A DNA stretch of 64,000 nt from Paraburkholderia lacunae (GCF_003353175.1 NZ_QHKS01000013.1:176361-240360); one strand, 5' to 3'. Counted from the first letter of the stretch, positions 43,980 to 53,118 are shown. Program-made: numbers and translations. The notes: a model not told the origin generated them from the letters alone.

Positions 43980-44879
43980 ATGGATCTACGCCGAATCCGC
44001 TATTTCATCGTGCTGTCCGAGGAGCTGCATTTCGGCCGGGCAGCCGTGCGCCTGAACATGGCGCAGCCCCCGCTCAGCCAGCAGATTCGTGTGCTCGAGG
44101 AAGAGTTGGGCGCGCGGCTTTTCGAGCGTAGCAACCGGCATGTGGAGTTGACGGCGGCGGGCAAGGCGCTGTTGCCGGAGGCCCGCGCGCTGGTCGCGCA
44201 GGCCGAACGTGCGGGCATCGTCACGCAGCGGGCCCAGCGCGGCGAAGTGGGCGAACTGCGGGTCGGGTTCACCGGCTCGGCTGCATTCAGCACCGTCATT
44301 CCGCAACTGATCTTCGAATACCGACGTCGTTTGCCGGGCATGCACTTGCGGCTGGAGGAACTGACCACCCGGCAGCAATTGACGGCGCTGCTCGAACGGC
44401 GGCTGGAGGTCGCGTTCGTGCGCGGGGTGACACTCCCGGACCTGCCGCCGACCCTGCAGGCCACACGTCTTTTCGAAGACTCCCTGGTGGCGGTGCTGCC
44501 GTCGCAACATCCGCTGGCCGCGAGCCGGGCGGCGCTTTCCGTGGGCGCGCTGAAGCATGAAGCATTCGTCATGTATCCACGCGAGAGCGGCACCGGAGTG
44601 TATGACCAGATCGTCGCCCTGTGCCGGCAGTCCGGGTTTGCGCCGCAGGTGGCGCAGGAAGCGCGGGAGGCGCCCACTATCGTCGGATTGGTGGCGGCTG
44701 GGCTTGGCGTTGCATTCGTGCCGGCCTCCCTGCGCTGCATCAACGTCAATGGTGTGGTTTACCGGCCGCTGCGCGAGAAAGGCGCGCGCTCCGCGATGTG
44801 GCTGGTGCTGCGCGCCGGCGAACTGTCGCCGCAGGAAGCGCTGTTCGCGGAACTTGCCGGCGAAATCGGTCCGGGTTGA
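43980..44879 (+). CDS. LysR family transcriptional regulator (BenM/CatM-like)
   Basis: The 299-aa regulator opens with MDLRRIRYFIVLSEELHFGR and the HTH LNMAQPPLSQQIRVLEEELG, RLFERSNRHVELTAAGKALL, matching the BenM/CatM/HcaR group. An effector domain runs from about 90 to 295. It most likely controls the divergent MFS gene. The inducer cannot be told from sequence. Confidence 0.92.
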   Translation: MDLRRIRYFIVLSEELHFGRAAVRLNMAQPPLSQQIRVLEEELGARLFERSNRHVELTAAGKALLPEARALVAQAERAGIVTQRAQRGEVGELRVGFTGSAAFSTVIPQLIFEYRRRLPGMHLRLEELTTRQQLTALLERRLEVAFVRGVTLPDLPPTLQATRLFEDSLVAVLPSQHPLAASRAALSVGALKHEAFVMYPRESGTGVYDQIVALCRQSGFAPQVAQEAREAPTIVGLVAAGLGVAFVPASLRCINVNGVVYRPLREKGARSAMWLVLRAGELSPQEALFAELAGEIGPG

Positions 44880-44976
44880 TCCGTCCGCACCGCTTGATGA
44901 TCCGGAGTGCAAAGCTTGTCCGCGTGACCTGAAGGTCGCGAATACAGCCTGAAGGGCGGTCGAAAAGGCGGTCGGC

Positions 44977-45192
44977 AGCGTGGCCAGAAGCGTGGCCAGA
45001 AGCGTGGCCGGCAGCGTGACCAGAAGCGCGACCAGAAGCGTGACCAGAAGCGTGACCAGAAGCGTGACCAGAAGCGTGACCAGAAGCGTGACCAGAAGCG
45101 TGGCCGGCAGCGTGGCCGGCAGCGTGGCCAGAAGCGTGACCGGCAGCGTGACCGGCAGCGTGACCAGAAACGCGACCAGAAACGCGACCGGC
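44977..45192. repeat. 18-copy 12-bp tandem repeat
   Basis: The unit AGCGTGACCAGA repeats 18 times without interruption over 216 bases. Variants are limited: A/G at position 7, CAGA/CGGC at the end, and GCGTG/GCGCG. Five identical units run from 45037 to 45096. Twelve is a multiple of three, so all frames stay open and produce Ala-Gly-His-Ser- or Thr-Leu-Leu-Val-type repeats, but no ribosome site or family supports translation. It lies between the LysR gene and the monooxygenase operon promoter. Confidence 0.92.
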
Positions 45193-45323
45193 GGCGGGCC
45201 AGGCCAACTGCCGGACGAATAGCAAGTAATCGATGACTCGCCTTCCTCCGGGCGCCTGAAACGTTCCCCTTCCCGCGCCCGCGGCACCCCGCTCCAGCCG
45301 CGCCAGACCAGCACGCATTCGCG

Positions 45324-45353
45324 TTCAATATTATGGAATACCATAATATTGAA
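45324..45353. promoter_or_regulatory. 30-bp perfect palindrome, main operator of the monooxygenase regulon
   Basis: Arms 45324-45336 and 45341-45353 are perfectly complementary (13-4-13) around AATA. The core TATGGAATACCATAAT (45332-45347) recurs identically at 53282-53297. The pattern fits FCD-type GntR operators (TGG-N4-CCA), and a GntR/FCD gene lies in the cluster at 52395. It lies 138 bases before the LLM monooxygenase start. Confidence 0.8.
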
Positions 45354-45371
45354 ACGCTTGCGCCGGCTCAT

Positions 45372-45389
45372 TTGATGGAATACCGTAAT
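45372..45389. promoter_or_regulatory. Second operator copy before the monooxygenase gene
   Basis: GATGG-AATA-CCGTA at 45374-45387 differs from the main palindrome core by one base per arm. Its centre is 42 bases from the first, four helical turns, which would place two bound dimers on the same DNA face. Confidence 0.65.
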
Positions 45390-45490
45390 ACCAACCGCGA
45401 CATTCCTGCGGTCGGCACGAAGCGGTGCGTCCAGCTCCACTGCGCCCGCGGCACGACAGATTCGTCGTTTTCCTGCATACAGGGTCGATC

Positions 45491-46537
45491 ATGAAATTCT
45501 CGTTGTTTCTGCACATGGAGCGGTACGACACGGCGACGCCGCACCGGCAACTCTTCGACGAACTCACCCAGCTGGTCCAGATCGCGGAGCAAGGCGGATT
45601 CGAGACCGCCTGGATCGGCGAGCATCACGCGATGGAATTCACGATCGCGCCCAATCCCTTCATCAATCTCTCGTATCTCGCGGCGCGCACCGAAACAATC
45701 CGCCTCGGCACCGGCACGGTCATCGCCCCGTTCTGGCATCCGATTCGCCTTGCCGGGGAGGCCGGCATGGTCGACGTCGCGAGCAATGGGCGGCTCGACC
45801 TGGGCATCGCGCGCGGCGCCTATTCCTTCGAATACGAACGGCTGCTGCCGGGCCTCGACGCATTCGGTGCAGGCGCGCGGATGCGTGAGCTGGTGCCCGC
45901 GCTGCGGCAGTTGTTCAGGGGCGACTCCGCGCATCAGGGCGAATTCTGGTCCTGGCCATCCACCACGCCGGTGCCGCGCCCGGTCCAGCAACCCGCGCCG
46001 CCGATGTGGCTCGCGGCCCGCGATCCGAATTCGCACGAGTTCGCTGTGCGCAACGGCTGCAACGTGCAGGTCACGTCGCTGGCCGCGGGCGATGGCGAAG
46101 TAGTCAGCCTGATGGAGCGCTTCAACGCGGCCTGCAAGGCGAATCCCGACGTGCCGCGGCCGCAGATCATGATGCTGATGCACACCTTCGTGGGCGCGGA
46201 TCCGGCCGAAGTGGACGCCGCCGTGGAAGATCTGAGCCGCTTCTATTGCTATTTCAGCAAATGGTTCAAGAACGAGCGTCCGGTCCAGCAAGGTTTCATC
46301 GAGCCGCTGACGGCAGAGGACATCGCGTCGTTTCCGCAATACGCGCCGGAACAGATTCGCAAGAACCTCGTGATCGGTCAGCCGGCGGCGGTGATCGAGC
46401 GGCTGAAACAGTATGAAGAACTCGGTTTCGATCAATACAGTTTCTGGCTCGACAGCAACATGAGTTTCGCGCGCAAGCGCAAGTCGCTCGAACTGTTCAT
46501 CTCGGACGTGATACCCGCGTTCGAGTCCCGCGGCTGA
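45491..46537 (+). CDS. LLM class flavin-dependent monooxygenase
   Basis: 348 aa from the ATG at 45491. The luciferase-like barrel is visible in KFSLFLHMERYDTATPHRQL, GGFETAWIGEHHAMEFTIAP (the EHH segment), LGTGTVIAPFWHPIRLAGEA and NGRLDLGIARGAY. These enzymes use FMNH2 from a partner reductase and O2 to oxidise a substrate; RutA, bacterial luciferase and nitrilotriacetate monooxygenase are examples. A flavin reductase gene at 54857 in the same regulon is the likely partner. First gene of the operon, behind two GntR-type operators. Substrate unknown. Confidence 0.92.
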   Translation: MKFSLFLHMERYDTATPHRQLFDELTQLVQIAEQGGFETAWIGEHHAMEFTIAPNPFINLSYLAARTETIRLGTGTVIAPFWHPIRLAGEAGMVDVASNGRLDLGIARGAYSFEYERLLPGLDAFGAGARMRELVPALRQLFRGDSAHQGEFWSWPSTTPVPRPVQQPAPPMWLAARDPNSHEFAVRNGCNVQVTSLAAGDGEVVSLMERFNAACKANPDVPRPQIMMLMHTFVGADPAEVDAAVEDLSRFYCYFSKWFKNERPVQQGFIEPLTAEDIASFPQYAPEQIRKNLVIGQPAAVIERLKQYEELGFDQYSFWLDSNMSFARKRKSLELFISDVIPAFESRG

Positions 46538-46584
46538 AGCTGGATGTCTTGCGCGACGACATCCAGCCACGAGGAGCGGATTCC

Positions 46585-48057
46585 ATGTTGAAGTCTTTCC
46601 AGCATTACATCGACGGCGAGTTCAGCGACGCTGCCGAAACCTTCGAGAGCATCAACCCGGCCACCGGCGACGCGTGGGCCACAATGCCCGCGGCGAGCGC
46701 CGCCGACGTCGATCGTGCCGTGCGGGCCGCCGACCGCGCACTGTTCGCGCCCGCATGGGCGGACCTGAGCGCGAGCCAGCGCGGCAAACTGCTGTACCGG
46801 CTGGCCGACCTCGTCGCGGCAAACGCGCAGGAACTCGCGGAACTCGAGACGACCGATACCGGCAAGATCATCCGCGAGACGCGCAGCCAGATCGGTTATG
46901 TCGCCGAGTACTACCGTTATTACGCAGGTATCGCCGACAAGATCCACGGCGCCTTCCTGCCGGTCGACAAACCCGACATGGACGTGTTTCTGCGCCGCGA
47001 GCCGGTTGGCGTGGTCGCCGGCATCGTGCCGTGGAATTCGCAACTGTTTCTCTCGGCGGTGAAGATCGGTCCGGCCCTCGCGGCCGGTTGCACGATCGTG
47101 ATCAAGGCGTCCGAAGAGGGTCCTGCGCCGCTTCTCGCCTTTGCGCGGCTAGTGCATGAAGCCGGCTTTCCGGCGGGCGTGGTGAATATCCTGACGGGCT
47201 TCGGTGCGGATTGCGGCCGTGCGCTGACGAGTCATCCGCTGGTGGCGAAGATCGCGTTCACGGGTGGGCCGGAAACGGCACGCCATATCGTGCGCAATTC
47301 CGCGGACAACCTCGCCGCGACTTCGCTAGAACTCGGCGGCAAGTCACCGGTGCTGGTATTCGACGACGCCAGCGTGGAAAGCGTCAGCAACGCCGTGATC
47401 GCGGGGATTTTCGCGGCGACGGGGCAGAGTTGCGTCGCGGGTTCGCGGCTGCTGGTTCAGCGCGGCATTCGCGATCGCCTGGTGGCTCGCCTCGTCGAGA
47501 AAGCTCGAGCCATCAAAATCGGCGATCCGCAAGACGTGGCGACCGAGATGGGTCCGCTCGCCACGCGCAGGCAGCGCGACCATATCGAGGCGGTGCTCGC
47601 CGCGAGCCTTGCCGCGGGCGCCACGCTGCTGACCGGCGGCACTCGCCCGGCGGCGCACGAGAAAGGTTTCTTCTTCGAGCCGACGATTGTCGACTGTGCC
47701 GACGCCAGGGTGCCGAGCGTGACCCAGGAACTGTTCGGACCGGTGCTGAGCGTGATGAGCTTCGACACCGAAGCCGACGCCATCGCGCTCGCCAACGACA
47801 CGAAGTACGGGCTGGCCTCAGGCGTGTTCACGCGCGATCTCACGCGCGCCCATCGGCTCACGCGCCGGCTGCGCGCGGGCATTGTCTGGGTGAACACTTA
47901 TCGCGCCGTTTCGCCGATCGTTCCGTTCGGCGGCTATGGGCTGAGCGGGCTGGGCCGCGAAGGCGGGCTCGATGCGGTACTCGACTACACCCGCACCAAA
48001 TCCGTCTGGATCCGAACCTCGGACGAGCCGATCGCCGATCCTTTCGTCATGCGCTGA
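46585..48057 (+). CDS. Aldehyde dehydrogenase (NAD(P)+)
   Basis: 490 aa from the ATG at 46585 (GAGGAG upstream). The fold is clear: GVVAGIVPWNSQLFLSAVKI, ITFTGG-like KIAFTGGPETARHIV, general base Glu249 in LELGGKSPVLVFDD, catalytic Cys283 in GQSCVAGSRLL and the C-terminal PFGGYGLSGLGREGGLDAVL. It oxidises an aldehyde or semialdehyde to the acid. It follows the monooxygenase by 47 bases and precedes the NIPSNAP gene by 10, so it is likely the later oxidation step of the same pathway. Confidence 0.95.
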   Translation: MLKSFQHYIDGEFSDAAETFESINPATGDAWATMPAASAADVDRAVRAADRALFAPAWADLSASQRGKLLYRLADLVAANAQELAELETTDTGKIIRETRSQIGYVAEYYRYYAGIADKIHGAFLPVDKPDMDVFLRREPVGVVAGIVPWNSQLFLSAVKIGPALAAGCTIVIKASEEGPAPLLAFARLVHEAGFPAGVVNILTGFGADCGRALTSHPLVAKIAFTGGPETARHIVRNSADNLAATSLELGGKSPVLVFDDASVESVSNAVIAGIFAATGQSCVAGSRLLVQRGIRDRLVARLVEKARAIKIGDPQDVATEMGPLATRRQRDHIEAVLAASLAAGATLLTGGTRPAAHEKGFFFEPTIVDCADARVPSVTQELFGPVLSVMSFDTEADAIALANDTKYGLASGVFTRDLTRAHRLTRRLRAGIVWVNTYRAVSPIVPFGGYGLSGLGREGGLDAVLDYTRTKSVWIRTSDEPIADPFVMR

Positions 48058-48067
48058 AGAGGGCACG

Positions 48068-48382
48068 ATGTATTACGAAATTCGCACGTACAAGATCAGG
48101 ACCGGCGCCGTGCCGGCCTATCTGAAACTCGTCGAGCAAGAGGGTATCGAGTTGCAGAAACGCCATCTCGGCGAACTGGTGGGTTATTTCTTTTCGGAGA
48201 TCGGGCCGCTCAACCAGATCGTCCATATGTGGGCCTACCCGAGCCTCGACGAACGCGAGGCGCGCCGTCAGCGTCTTGCTGAAGATCCCGCGTGGCAGGC
48301 ATTCTCGCCGAAGATCCAGGCGCTGCTGGAAACGATGGAGAGCAAGATCATGAAGCCCGCGCCGTTCTCACCGCTCAAATAA
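48068..48382 (+). CDS. NIPSNAP family protein
   Basis: 104 aa from the ATG at 48068. MYYEIRTYKIRTGAVPAYLK, LVGYFFSEIGPLNQIVHMWA and YPSLDEREARRQRLAEDPAW match the NIPSNAP domain (PF07978), a dimeric ferredoxin-like alpha/beta barrel. Members are common in aromatic and heterocycle catabolic operons, but the reaction is unknown. It starts 10 bases after the aldehyde dehydrogenase stop. Confidence 0.9.
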   Translation: MYYEIRTYKIRTGAVPAYLKLVEQEGIELQKRHLGELVGYFFSEIGPLNQIVHMWAYPSLDEREARRQRLAEDPAWQAFSPKIQALLETMESKIMKPAPFSPLK

Positions 48383-48444
48383 AAAAGCCGTTCTCTGCCG
48401 ATCCTGTCCGGATCGCTACGTTTTCATTTTAAGGAGTATTCCTC

Positions 48445-49488
48445 ATGAAAGAAGTACTACGTTGGCGCGCACTTGGCCTTGCCCGCGCAGTGGCGGTGAC
48501 GGCGATCGTCTCGGCTGCCGCGCCTGTTTTCGCCGCCGACGCGCCGATCGTGTTCGCCAGCTGGGGCGGCACGACCCAATCCGCGCAGCAGAAGAATTGG
48601 GCCCAGCCTTTTACCCAGGCGTCCGGCGTGCAGGTGCTGATGGACGGCCCCACCGACTACGGCAAGCTCAAGGCGATGGTCGATAGCGGCAACGTGCAAT
48701 GGGACGTGGTCGACGTGGAGGGCGATTTCGCCTATGCGGCATTGCGCGACGGACTCGTCGAGCCGATCGACTATTCCGTGGTGAACCGGAGCGACCTCGA
48801 TCCGCGCTTCACGTCGGCGGGAGCGGTGGGCAGCTTCTACTACTCGTTCGTGCTCGGCTACAACAAGGCGGCGTTCAAGAGCGGCGGTCCCGCCAACTAT
48901 GCGGACCTGTTCGATACCAAACGTTTCCCCGGCAAGCGGACCTTCTACAAGTGGTCGGCGCCGGGCGTGCTTGAAGTCGCCTTGCTGGCCGACGGCGTGC
49001 CGCCGAACAAGCTCTATCCGCTCGACCTCGATCGCGCGTTCAGGAAACTCGACACGATCAAAAGCCAGATCGTCTGGTGGAGCGGCGGCGCGCAGTCGCA
49101 GCAACTGATGGCTTCGGGCGAAGCACCGATCGGCGTGTTCTGGAACGGCCGTCTGCACGCGTTGCAGCAGACCGGCGTGGATGTCGGCGTGTCGTGGAAT
49201 CAGAATCTGACGGCGGCCGATATGCTGGTGGTGCCGAAAGGCGCGAAGCACAAGGCCGAGGCGATGAAGTTCCTCGCGAGCGCAACCGGTCCGCAGGCGC
49301 AGGCAAATTTCGCCGCTGAAACAGGATATGCACCGGTCAATCTGAAATCGGCGGCGCTGCTGTCTGCCGATGTCGCCAAGACTCAGCCTGATCAGTACAA
49401 GGCGACGCAGATCAACCTCGACATGAAGTACTGGGCCGACCACCGCGACGAGATTGCGAAGCGCTGGTATGCGTGGCAGTCGAAATAA
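48445..49488 (+). CDS. Polyamine/opine-type ABC importer, periplasmic binding protein
   Basis: The 347-aa protein has a long signal peptide (cleavage after PVFA). The mature part starts DAPIVFASWGGTTQSAQQKN, the PotD/spermidine-putrescine-binding type. WDVVDVEGDFAYAALRDGLV, GSFYYSFVLGYNKAAF and FPGKRTFYKWSAPGVLEVAL are family hallmarks. The SWGG start is shared with binding proteins for opines, choline-like and aromatic amines. An AAGGAG site precedes the ATG. The importer genes follow directly. Confidence 0.92.
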   Translation: MKEVLRWRALGLARAVAVTAIVSAAAPVFAADAPIVFASWGGTTQSAQQKNWAQPFTQASGVQVLMDGPTDYGKLKAMVDSGNVQWDVVDVEGDFAYAALRDGLVEPIDYSVVNRSDLDPRFTSAGAVGSFYYSFVLGYNKAAFKSGGPANYADLFDTKRFPGKRTFYKWSAPGVLEVALLADGVPPNKLYPLDLDRAFRKLDTIKSQIVWWSGGAQSQQLMASGEAPIGVFWNGRLHALQQTGVDVGVSWNQNLTAADMLVVPKGAKHKAEAMKFLASATGPQAQANFAAETGYAPVNLKSAALLSADVAKTQPDQYKATQINLDMKYWADHRDEIAKRWYAWQSK

Positions 49489-49523
49489 GGCGGTTGCCGG
49501 CCGAACACATCGAGGGAGTCGTC

Positions 49524-50408
49524 ATGTCGAATGCATTGAGTACCGTCGCCGAGCCTGCCGTGGGTAAGCTGCAACTGGGCGCCGGATTCAGGACCGCGCG
49601 GCTGGTGTTGCCGGCGGTGCTGCTGCTGATGGTGTTCTTTCTGTTGCCGGTGCTGTCGCTGCTGCTGCATAGCGTGCTGGAACCGAGCCCCGGATTGCAG
49701 AACTATACGCAGTTGTTCGGTTCGACGACTTATCTGAGAGTATTCGGCAACACGTTCTTCGTGGCCACGGTGGTGACGGCGGTGACCCTTGTGATCGGTT
49801 TTCCGACCGCGTGGTTGCTGGCCATCGCGCCGCGCTGGATCGGCAAGCTGGTGTTCGCGATCCTGCTGCTTTCGATGTGGACCAACCTGCTGGCGCGCAC
49901 GTTCGCGTGGATGGTGCTGCTGCAGCAAACCGGGCCGATCAACCGTCTGCTGATGTGGCTCGGGGTGATCGACGCGCCGCTTACTCTCGTCAACAATCTG
50001 ACCGGCGTCACGATCGGCATGACCTACATCATGCTGCCGTTTCTCGTGATGCCGCTGCACGCCACACTGCGCGCGATCGATCCCACCACGCTGCGGGCCG
50101 CCGCCATCTGCGGGGCCAGCCGTTGGCAGGCTTTCTGGCGCGTGCTGGTGCCGCTTGCGATGCCGGGCATTGCGAGCGGCGCCCTGATGGTGTTCGTGAT
50201 GGCGCTCGGCTATTTCGTGACGCCTGCGCTGCTGGGCGGCCCGGAATACATGATGCTCGCCGAACTGATCGCGCAACTCGTGCAGCAATTGCTCAACTGG
50301 GGGCTTGCGGGCGCCGCGGCCTTTGTGCTGCTGCTCGTCACGCTGTCGCTCTATGCGCTGCAGTTGCGCTTTTCCGGGCGCGCGGCCGGTGCTTCAGGAG
50401 TCCACTGA
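49524..50408 (+). CDS. Polyamine-type ABC importer, permease 1 (PotB-like)
   Basis: 294 aa from the ATG at 49524, with GAGGGA upstream. There are six membrane segments; the first is LVLPAVLLLMVFFLLPVLSL, and the EAA loop is LRAAAICGASRWQAFWRVLV, PLAMPGIASGALMVFVMALG. It pairs with the permease encoded immediately downstream to form the channel of the importer. Confidence 0.93.
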   Translation: MSNALSTVAEPAVGKLQLGAGFRTARLVLPAVLLLMVFFLLPVLSLLLHSVLEPSPGLQNYTQLFGSTTYLRVFGNTFFVATVVTAVTLVIGFPTAWLLAIAPRWIGKLVFAILLLSMWTNLLARTFAWMVLLQQTGPINRLLMWLGVIDAPLTLVNNLTGVTIGMTYIMLPFLVMPLHATLRAIDPTTLRAAAICGASRWQAFWRVLVPLAMPGIASGALMVFVMALGYFVTPALLGGPEYMMLAELIAQLVQQLLNWGLAGAAAFVLLLVTLSLYALQLRFSGRAAGASGVH

Positions 50409-50409
50409 C

Positions 50410-51210
50410 ATGCTGCTCGATTTCGATCGCCTCGGACCGTTGCGTTGGCTGCTCCTGGCGGTCGGCGCGTCTGTGTCGCTGTTCCTGTTGTTGCCGGTGC
50501 TGTTCATCGTCGCGTTGTCGTTCGGCAATTCGCAATGGCTGATGTTTCCGCCGCCGGGCTGGACCCTCCAGTGGTATCGCCTGCTGCTCTCCGATCCCGG
50601 CTGGCTCGATTCGCTGATGACCAGCGTCGAGCTGGGCCTCGTGGTGATGGTGCTGTCGGTGACGCTGGGTCTGTTCGCTTCGCTCGCGCTGACGCGCGGC
50701 AATTTCCGCGGGCGGGCGCTGCTCAAGGCATTTTTTCTCACGCCGATGGTGTTGCCGGTCGTCGTGCTCGCGGTCGCGTTGTACGCATTCTTCCTGCGCA
50801 TCGGCCTGACCGGCACGCTGGTCGGCTTCGTGATCGGGCATCTGATCATTGCGCTGCCGTTTTCGATCATCGCGATCAGCAACTCGCTCGAAAGCTTCGA
50901 CACCACGCTCGAAGATGCCGCGCTGATTTGCGGCGCGGGGCCGTTCGAAGTGAAGTGGCGCGTCACGCTGCCCGCAATTCGTCTCGGCCTGTTCGCGGCG
51001 GCGATCTTTTCGTTCCTCGCCTCATGGGACGAGGTGGTGGTGTCCATTTTCATGGCAAGCCCGACGCTGCAGACCTTGCCCGTGCGGATCTGGAGCACGG
51101 TGCGGCAAGACCTGACGCCGGTGATTGCCGCCGCATCGTCGCTGCTGGTCGGACTGACCGTCGTGCTGATGTTGCTGGGACTTGTACTCAAGCGTACTCA
51201 AGCGAGGTAA
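50410..51210 (+). CDS. Polyamine-type ABC importer, permease 2 (PotC-like)
   Basis: 266 aa from the ATG at 50410, one base after the stop of permease 1, indicating coupled translation. Six membrane segments, with AVGASVSLFLLLPVLFIVAL near the start and the EAA loop LEDAALICGAGPFEVKWRVT, LPAIRLGLFAAAIFSFLASW. The phrase SWDEVVVSIFMASPTLQTLP is a PotC hallmark. Confidence 0.93.
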   Translation: MLLDFDRLGPLRWLLLAVGASVSLFLLLPVLFIVALSFGNSQWLMFPPPGWTLQWYRLLLSDPGWLDSLMTSVELGLVVMVLSVTLGLFASLALTRGNFRGRALLKAFFLTPMVLPVVVLAVALYAFFLRIGLTGTLVGFVIGHLIIALPFSIIAISNSLESFDTTLEDAALICGAGPFEVKWRVTLPAIRLGLFAAAIFSFLASWDEVVVSIFMASPTLQTLPVRIWSTVRQDLTPVIAAASSLLVGLTVVLMLLGLVLKRTQAR

Positions 51211-51213
51211 ATC

Positions 51214-52296
51214 GTGAGCTCACCGTTTCTGCAGATTCAACGGCTTCGCAAGACCTACGATCAGGTCGTGGCCATCGATCAAGTCTCGCTCGACATCAGG
51301 AAGGGCGAGTTCATGACTTTTCTCGGACCCTCGGGTTCGGGCAAGAGTACGACGCTCTACATCGTTGCGGGTTTCCAGTCGCCCACCGAAGGACGCGTGC
51401 TGCTCGACGGCAAATCGCTGCTGTCGGTCGCGCCGAATCGACGCAACATCGGCATGGTGTTTCAGCGCTACACGCTGTTCCCGCATCTGAGCGTCGGCGA
51501 AAACGTGGCGTTTCCGCTGCGCGTGCGGCGCTTGCCAGACGCCCAGGTGAAGTCGAAGGTCGAACAGATGCTCAAGCTCGTGCATCTCGGCGATTGCCGC
51601 GACCGCATGCCGGGGCAGTTGTCGGGCGGCATGCAGCAACGCGTGGCGATCGCGCGCGCATTGGCCTACGACCCGCCGGTGCTGTTGATGGACGAGCCGC
51701 TTTCCGCGCTGGACAAGAAGCTGCGCGAGGAATTGCAGACCGAGCTGCGCCGCATTCATCAGGAGACTGGCGTGACGATCCTCTACGTGACCCACGATCA
51801 GGAGGAGGCCTTGCGCCTGTCCGACCGGATCGCGGTGTTCAACAAAGGGCGTATCGAGCAGGTCGGAACCGGCGAGGATCTGTACGCACAGCCGGCATCG
51901 CGTTTCGTCGCGAGTTTCGTCGGCAATTCGAATTTTTTGCCGGTCACGCTGGCAGACGCCAACGGCGGATCGCACGCGGTGTTCCCGAACGGCAAGCCGG
52001 TGCAGGTGGGCAGTTTCGATCGCGCGCTGAGTGCAGGCAGCGACGGCGCCTTGATGCTGCGTCCCGAGCAGATACGGATTCGCACGCAGCCCGTGCAAAG
52101 CGCCGACGGCAGTTTGCCGGTGACGGTGCGTGACGTCACCTATCTGGGCGACACCATGCACTATTCGGTGGCGACGCCGTGGGCGCAGGAGATCGCGGTG
52201 CGCGCACCGGCCGGTTTGCGCGAAGCGAACCTGGCGGTCGGTGCGCAAGCATGGCTCGACTGGGATAGCGTGAGCGCCCGGGTCTTTCCTGTCTGA
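51214..52296 (+). CDS. Polyamine-type ABC importer, ATP-binding protein (PotA-like)
   Basis: The 360-aa ATPase starts at GTG 51214, after GAGGTAAATC. Walker A is FLGPSGSGKSTTLYIVAGFQ, signature QLSGGMQQRVAIARALAYDP, Walker B VLLMDEPLSALDKKLREELQ, and the H-loop is VTHDQEEALRLSD. A C-terminal TOBE domain (about 280-355) includes MLRPEQIRIRTQPVQSADGS. It powers the two permeases upstream. The complete importer within the catabolic regulon implies an extracellular substrate. Confidence 0.95.
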   Translation: MSSPFLQIQRLRKTYDQVVAIDQVSLDIRKGEFMTFLGPSGSGKSTTLYIVAGFQSPTEGRVLLDGKSLLSVAPNRRNIGMVFQRYTLFPHLSVGENVAFPLRVRRLPDAQVKSKVEQMLKLVHLGDCRDRMPGQLSGGMQQRVAIARALAYDPPVLLMDEPLSALDKKLREELQTELRRIHQETGVTILYVTHDQEEALRLSDRIAVFNKGRIEQVGTGEDLYAQPASRFVASFVGNSNFLPVTLADANGGSHAVFPNGKPVQVGSFDRALSAGSDGALMLRPEQIRIRTQPVQSADGSLPVTVRDVTYLGDTMHYSVATPWAQEIAVRAPAGLREANLAVGAQAWLDWDSVSARVFPV

Positions 52297-52334
52297 GAGC
52301 CGCGCACTTCGGATTTGCCGGGTGTCGGCTATGC

Positions 52335-52354
52335 GATACTATGGGATTCCAAAA
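52335..52354. promoter_or_regulatory. Weak operator copy before the GntR gene
   Basis: TATGG-GATT-CCAAA (52340-52353) keeps the TGG-N4-CCA centre of the regulon palindrome but loses the outer right arm. It lies about 42 bases before the regulator ATG and could provide weak autoregulation. Confidence 0.5.
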
Positions 52355-52394
52355 ACCACGATATCCGGACGTCGCCCGGAGACGGGAGAGAGTC

Positions 52395-53081
52395 ATGATG
52401 GATCAAATGCGTGTCGACCGCAGTGCGCCGACGCTGCGCGAACTGACGCTTGAGAAATTGCGCGAAGCCATTTCTCAGGGCTTCTATCGGCCCGGCGACC
52501 GCTTGATCGAGCGTACGCTGTGCGATCAACTCGGCGTGAGCCGCACGGTGGTGCGCGAGGTATTGCGTCACCTCGAAACGGAAGGTCTGGTCGAAACCGG
52601 CTCGCATTCGGGTCCGATCGTCGCGAGGCTCGATCCGGCGCAGGTCGAGGAAATCTACGAAATCCGCGCGCTGCTGGAGTCCGAAGCCGCGCGCGCCTGC
52701 GCCGAGCGCGCCACGCCTGCGCTGGTGAAGCAGCTGCGCGATATCCGCAAGGAGATCGAGGACGCGTTCGACAAGGCGGACTTCAAGCGCGTGTTGCTCA
52801 ACACCGAACATTTCTACGAAACGATGTTCACCGGCGGCCAGAAGCTGATGATGCATCAGGTGGTCAAGTCGCTGAACGCGCGGATCAACCAGTTACGCTC
52901 GGTGACGATTTCATCGCCTGGGCGCGGCACGGATTCGAATCGTGAGATGAACAAGCTGCTCGCGGCCATCGCGAAGAAAGATGGTGAAGCGGCGGCTGCC
53001 GCATCGCTTGAGCACGTGAGGCGCACCGCCGGCATCGCCATGGCGGCGCTCGCCGAAAAGGAAGCCGCAACCAGCGACTGA
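52395..53081 (+). CDS. GntR family regulator, FCD subfamily, of the monooxygenase regulon
   Basis: About 228 aa from the ATG at 52395 (or 52398), with GGGAGAGAG upstream. The winged HTH reads TLEKLREAISQGFYRPGDRL, RTLCDQLGVSRTVVREVLRH, LETEGLVETGSHSGPIV. The FCD domain from about 80 on has EIYEIRALLESEAARACAER and NTEHFYETMFTGGQKLMMHQ, with His and Asp/Asn positions for a metal. It lies between the importer and the AA_synth genes. Matching palindromes before three genes of the cluster make it the probable local repressor. Confidence 0.92.
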   Translation: MMDQMRVDRSAPTLRELTLEKLREAISQGFYRPGDRLIERTLCDQLGVSRTVVREVLRHLETEGLVETGSHSGPIVARLDPAQVEEIYEIRALLESEAARACAERATPALVKQLRDIRKEIEDAFDKADFKRVLLNTEHFYETMFTGGQKLMMHQVVKSLNARINQLRSVTISSPGRGTDSNREMNKLLAAIAKKDGEAAAAASLEHVRRTAGIAMAALAEKEAATSD

Positions 53082-53118
53082 TCCACAGTCCGGCAGCAAG
53101 GCAGGAAGCCGTCCGTCG

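Noticed and set aside
44977..45192. Possible CRISPR array
   Set aside because: The units are 12 bp and directly adjacent with no unique spacers; it is a simple tandem repeat.
43986..45440. 484-aa minus-strand open frame with a long Thr-Leu-Val repeat
   Set aside because: It is antisense to the LysR gene and then crosses the 12-bp tandem array, which keeps all frames open. No ribosome site or family supports it.
48383..48444. Terminator between the NIPSNAP and binding-protein genes
   Set aside because: Only a 5-bp GATCC/GGATC stem is present and no T run directly follows, so the operon probably reads through.
50445..52133. 562-aa plus-strand frame over permease 2 and the ATPase
   Set aside because: It overlaps two well-supported ABC genes in a different frame and is rich in Arg and Ala as GC-rich shadows are.
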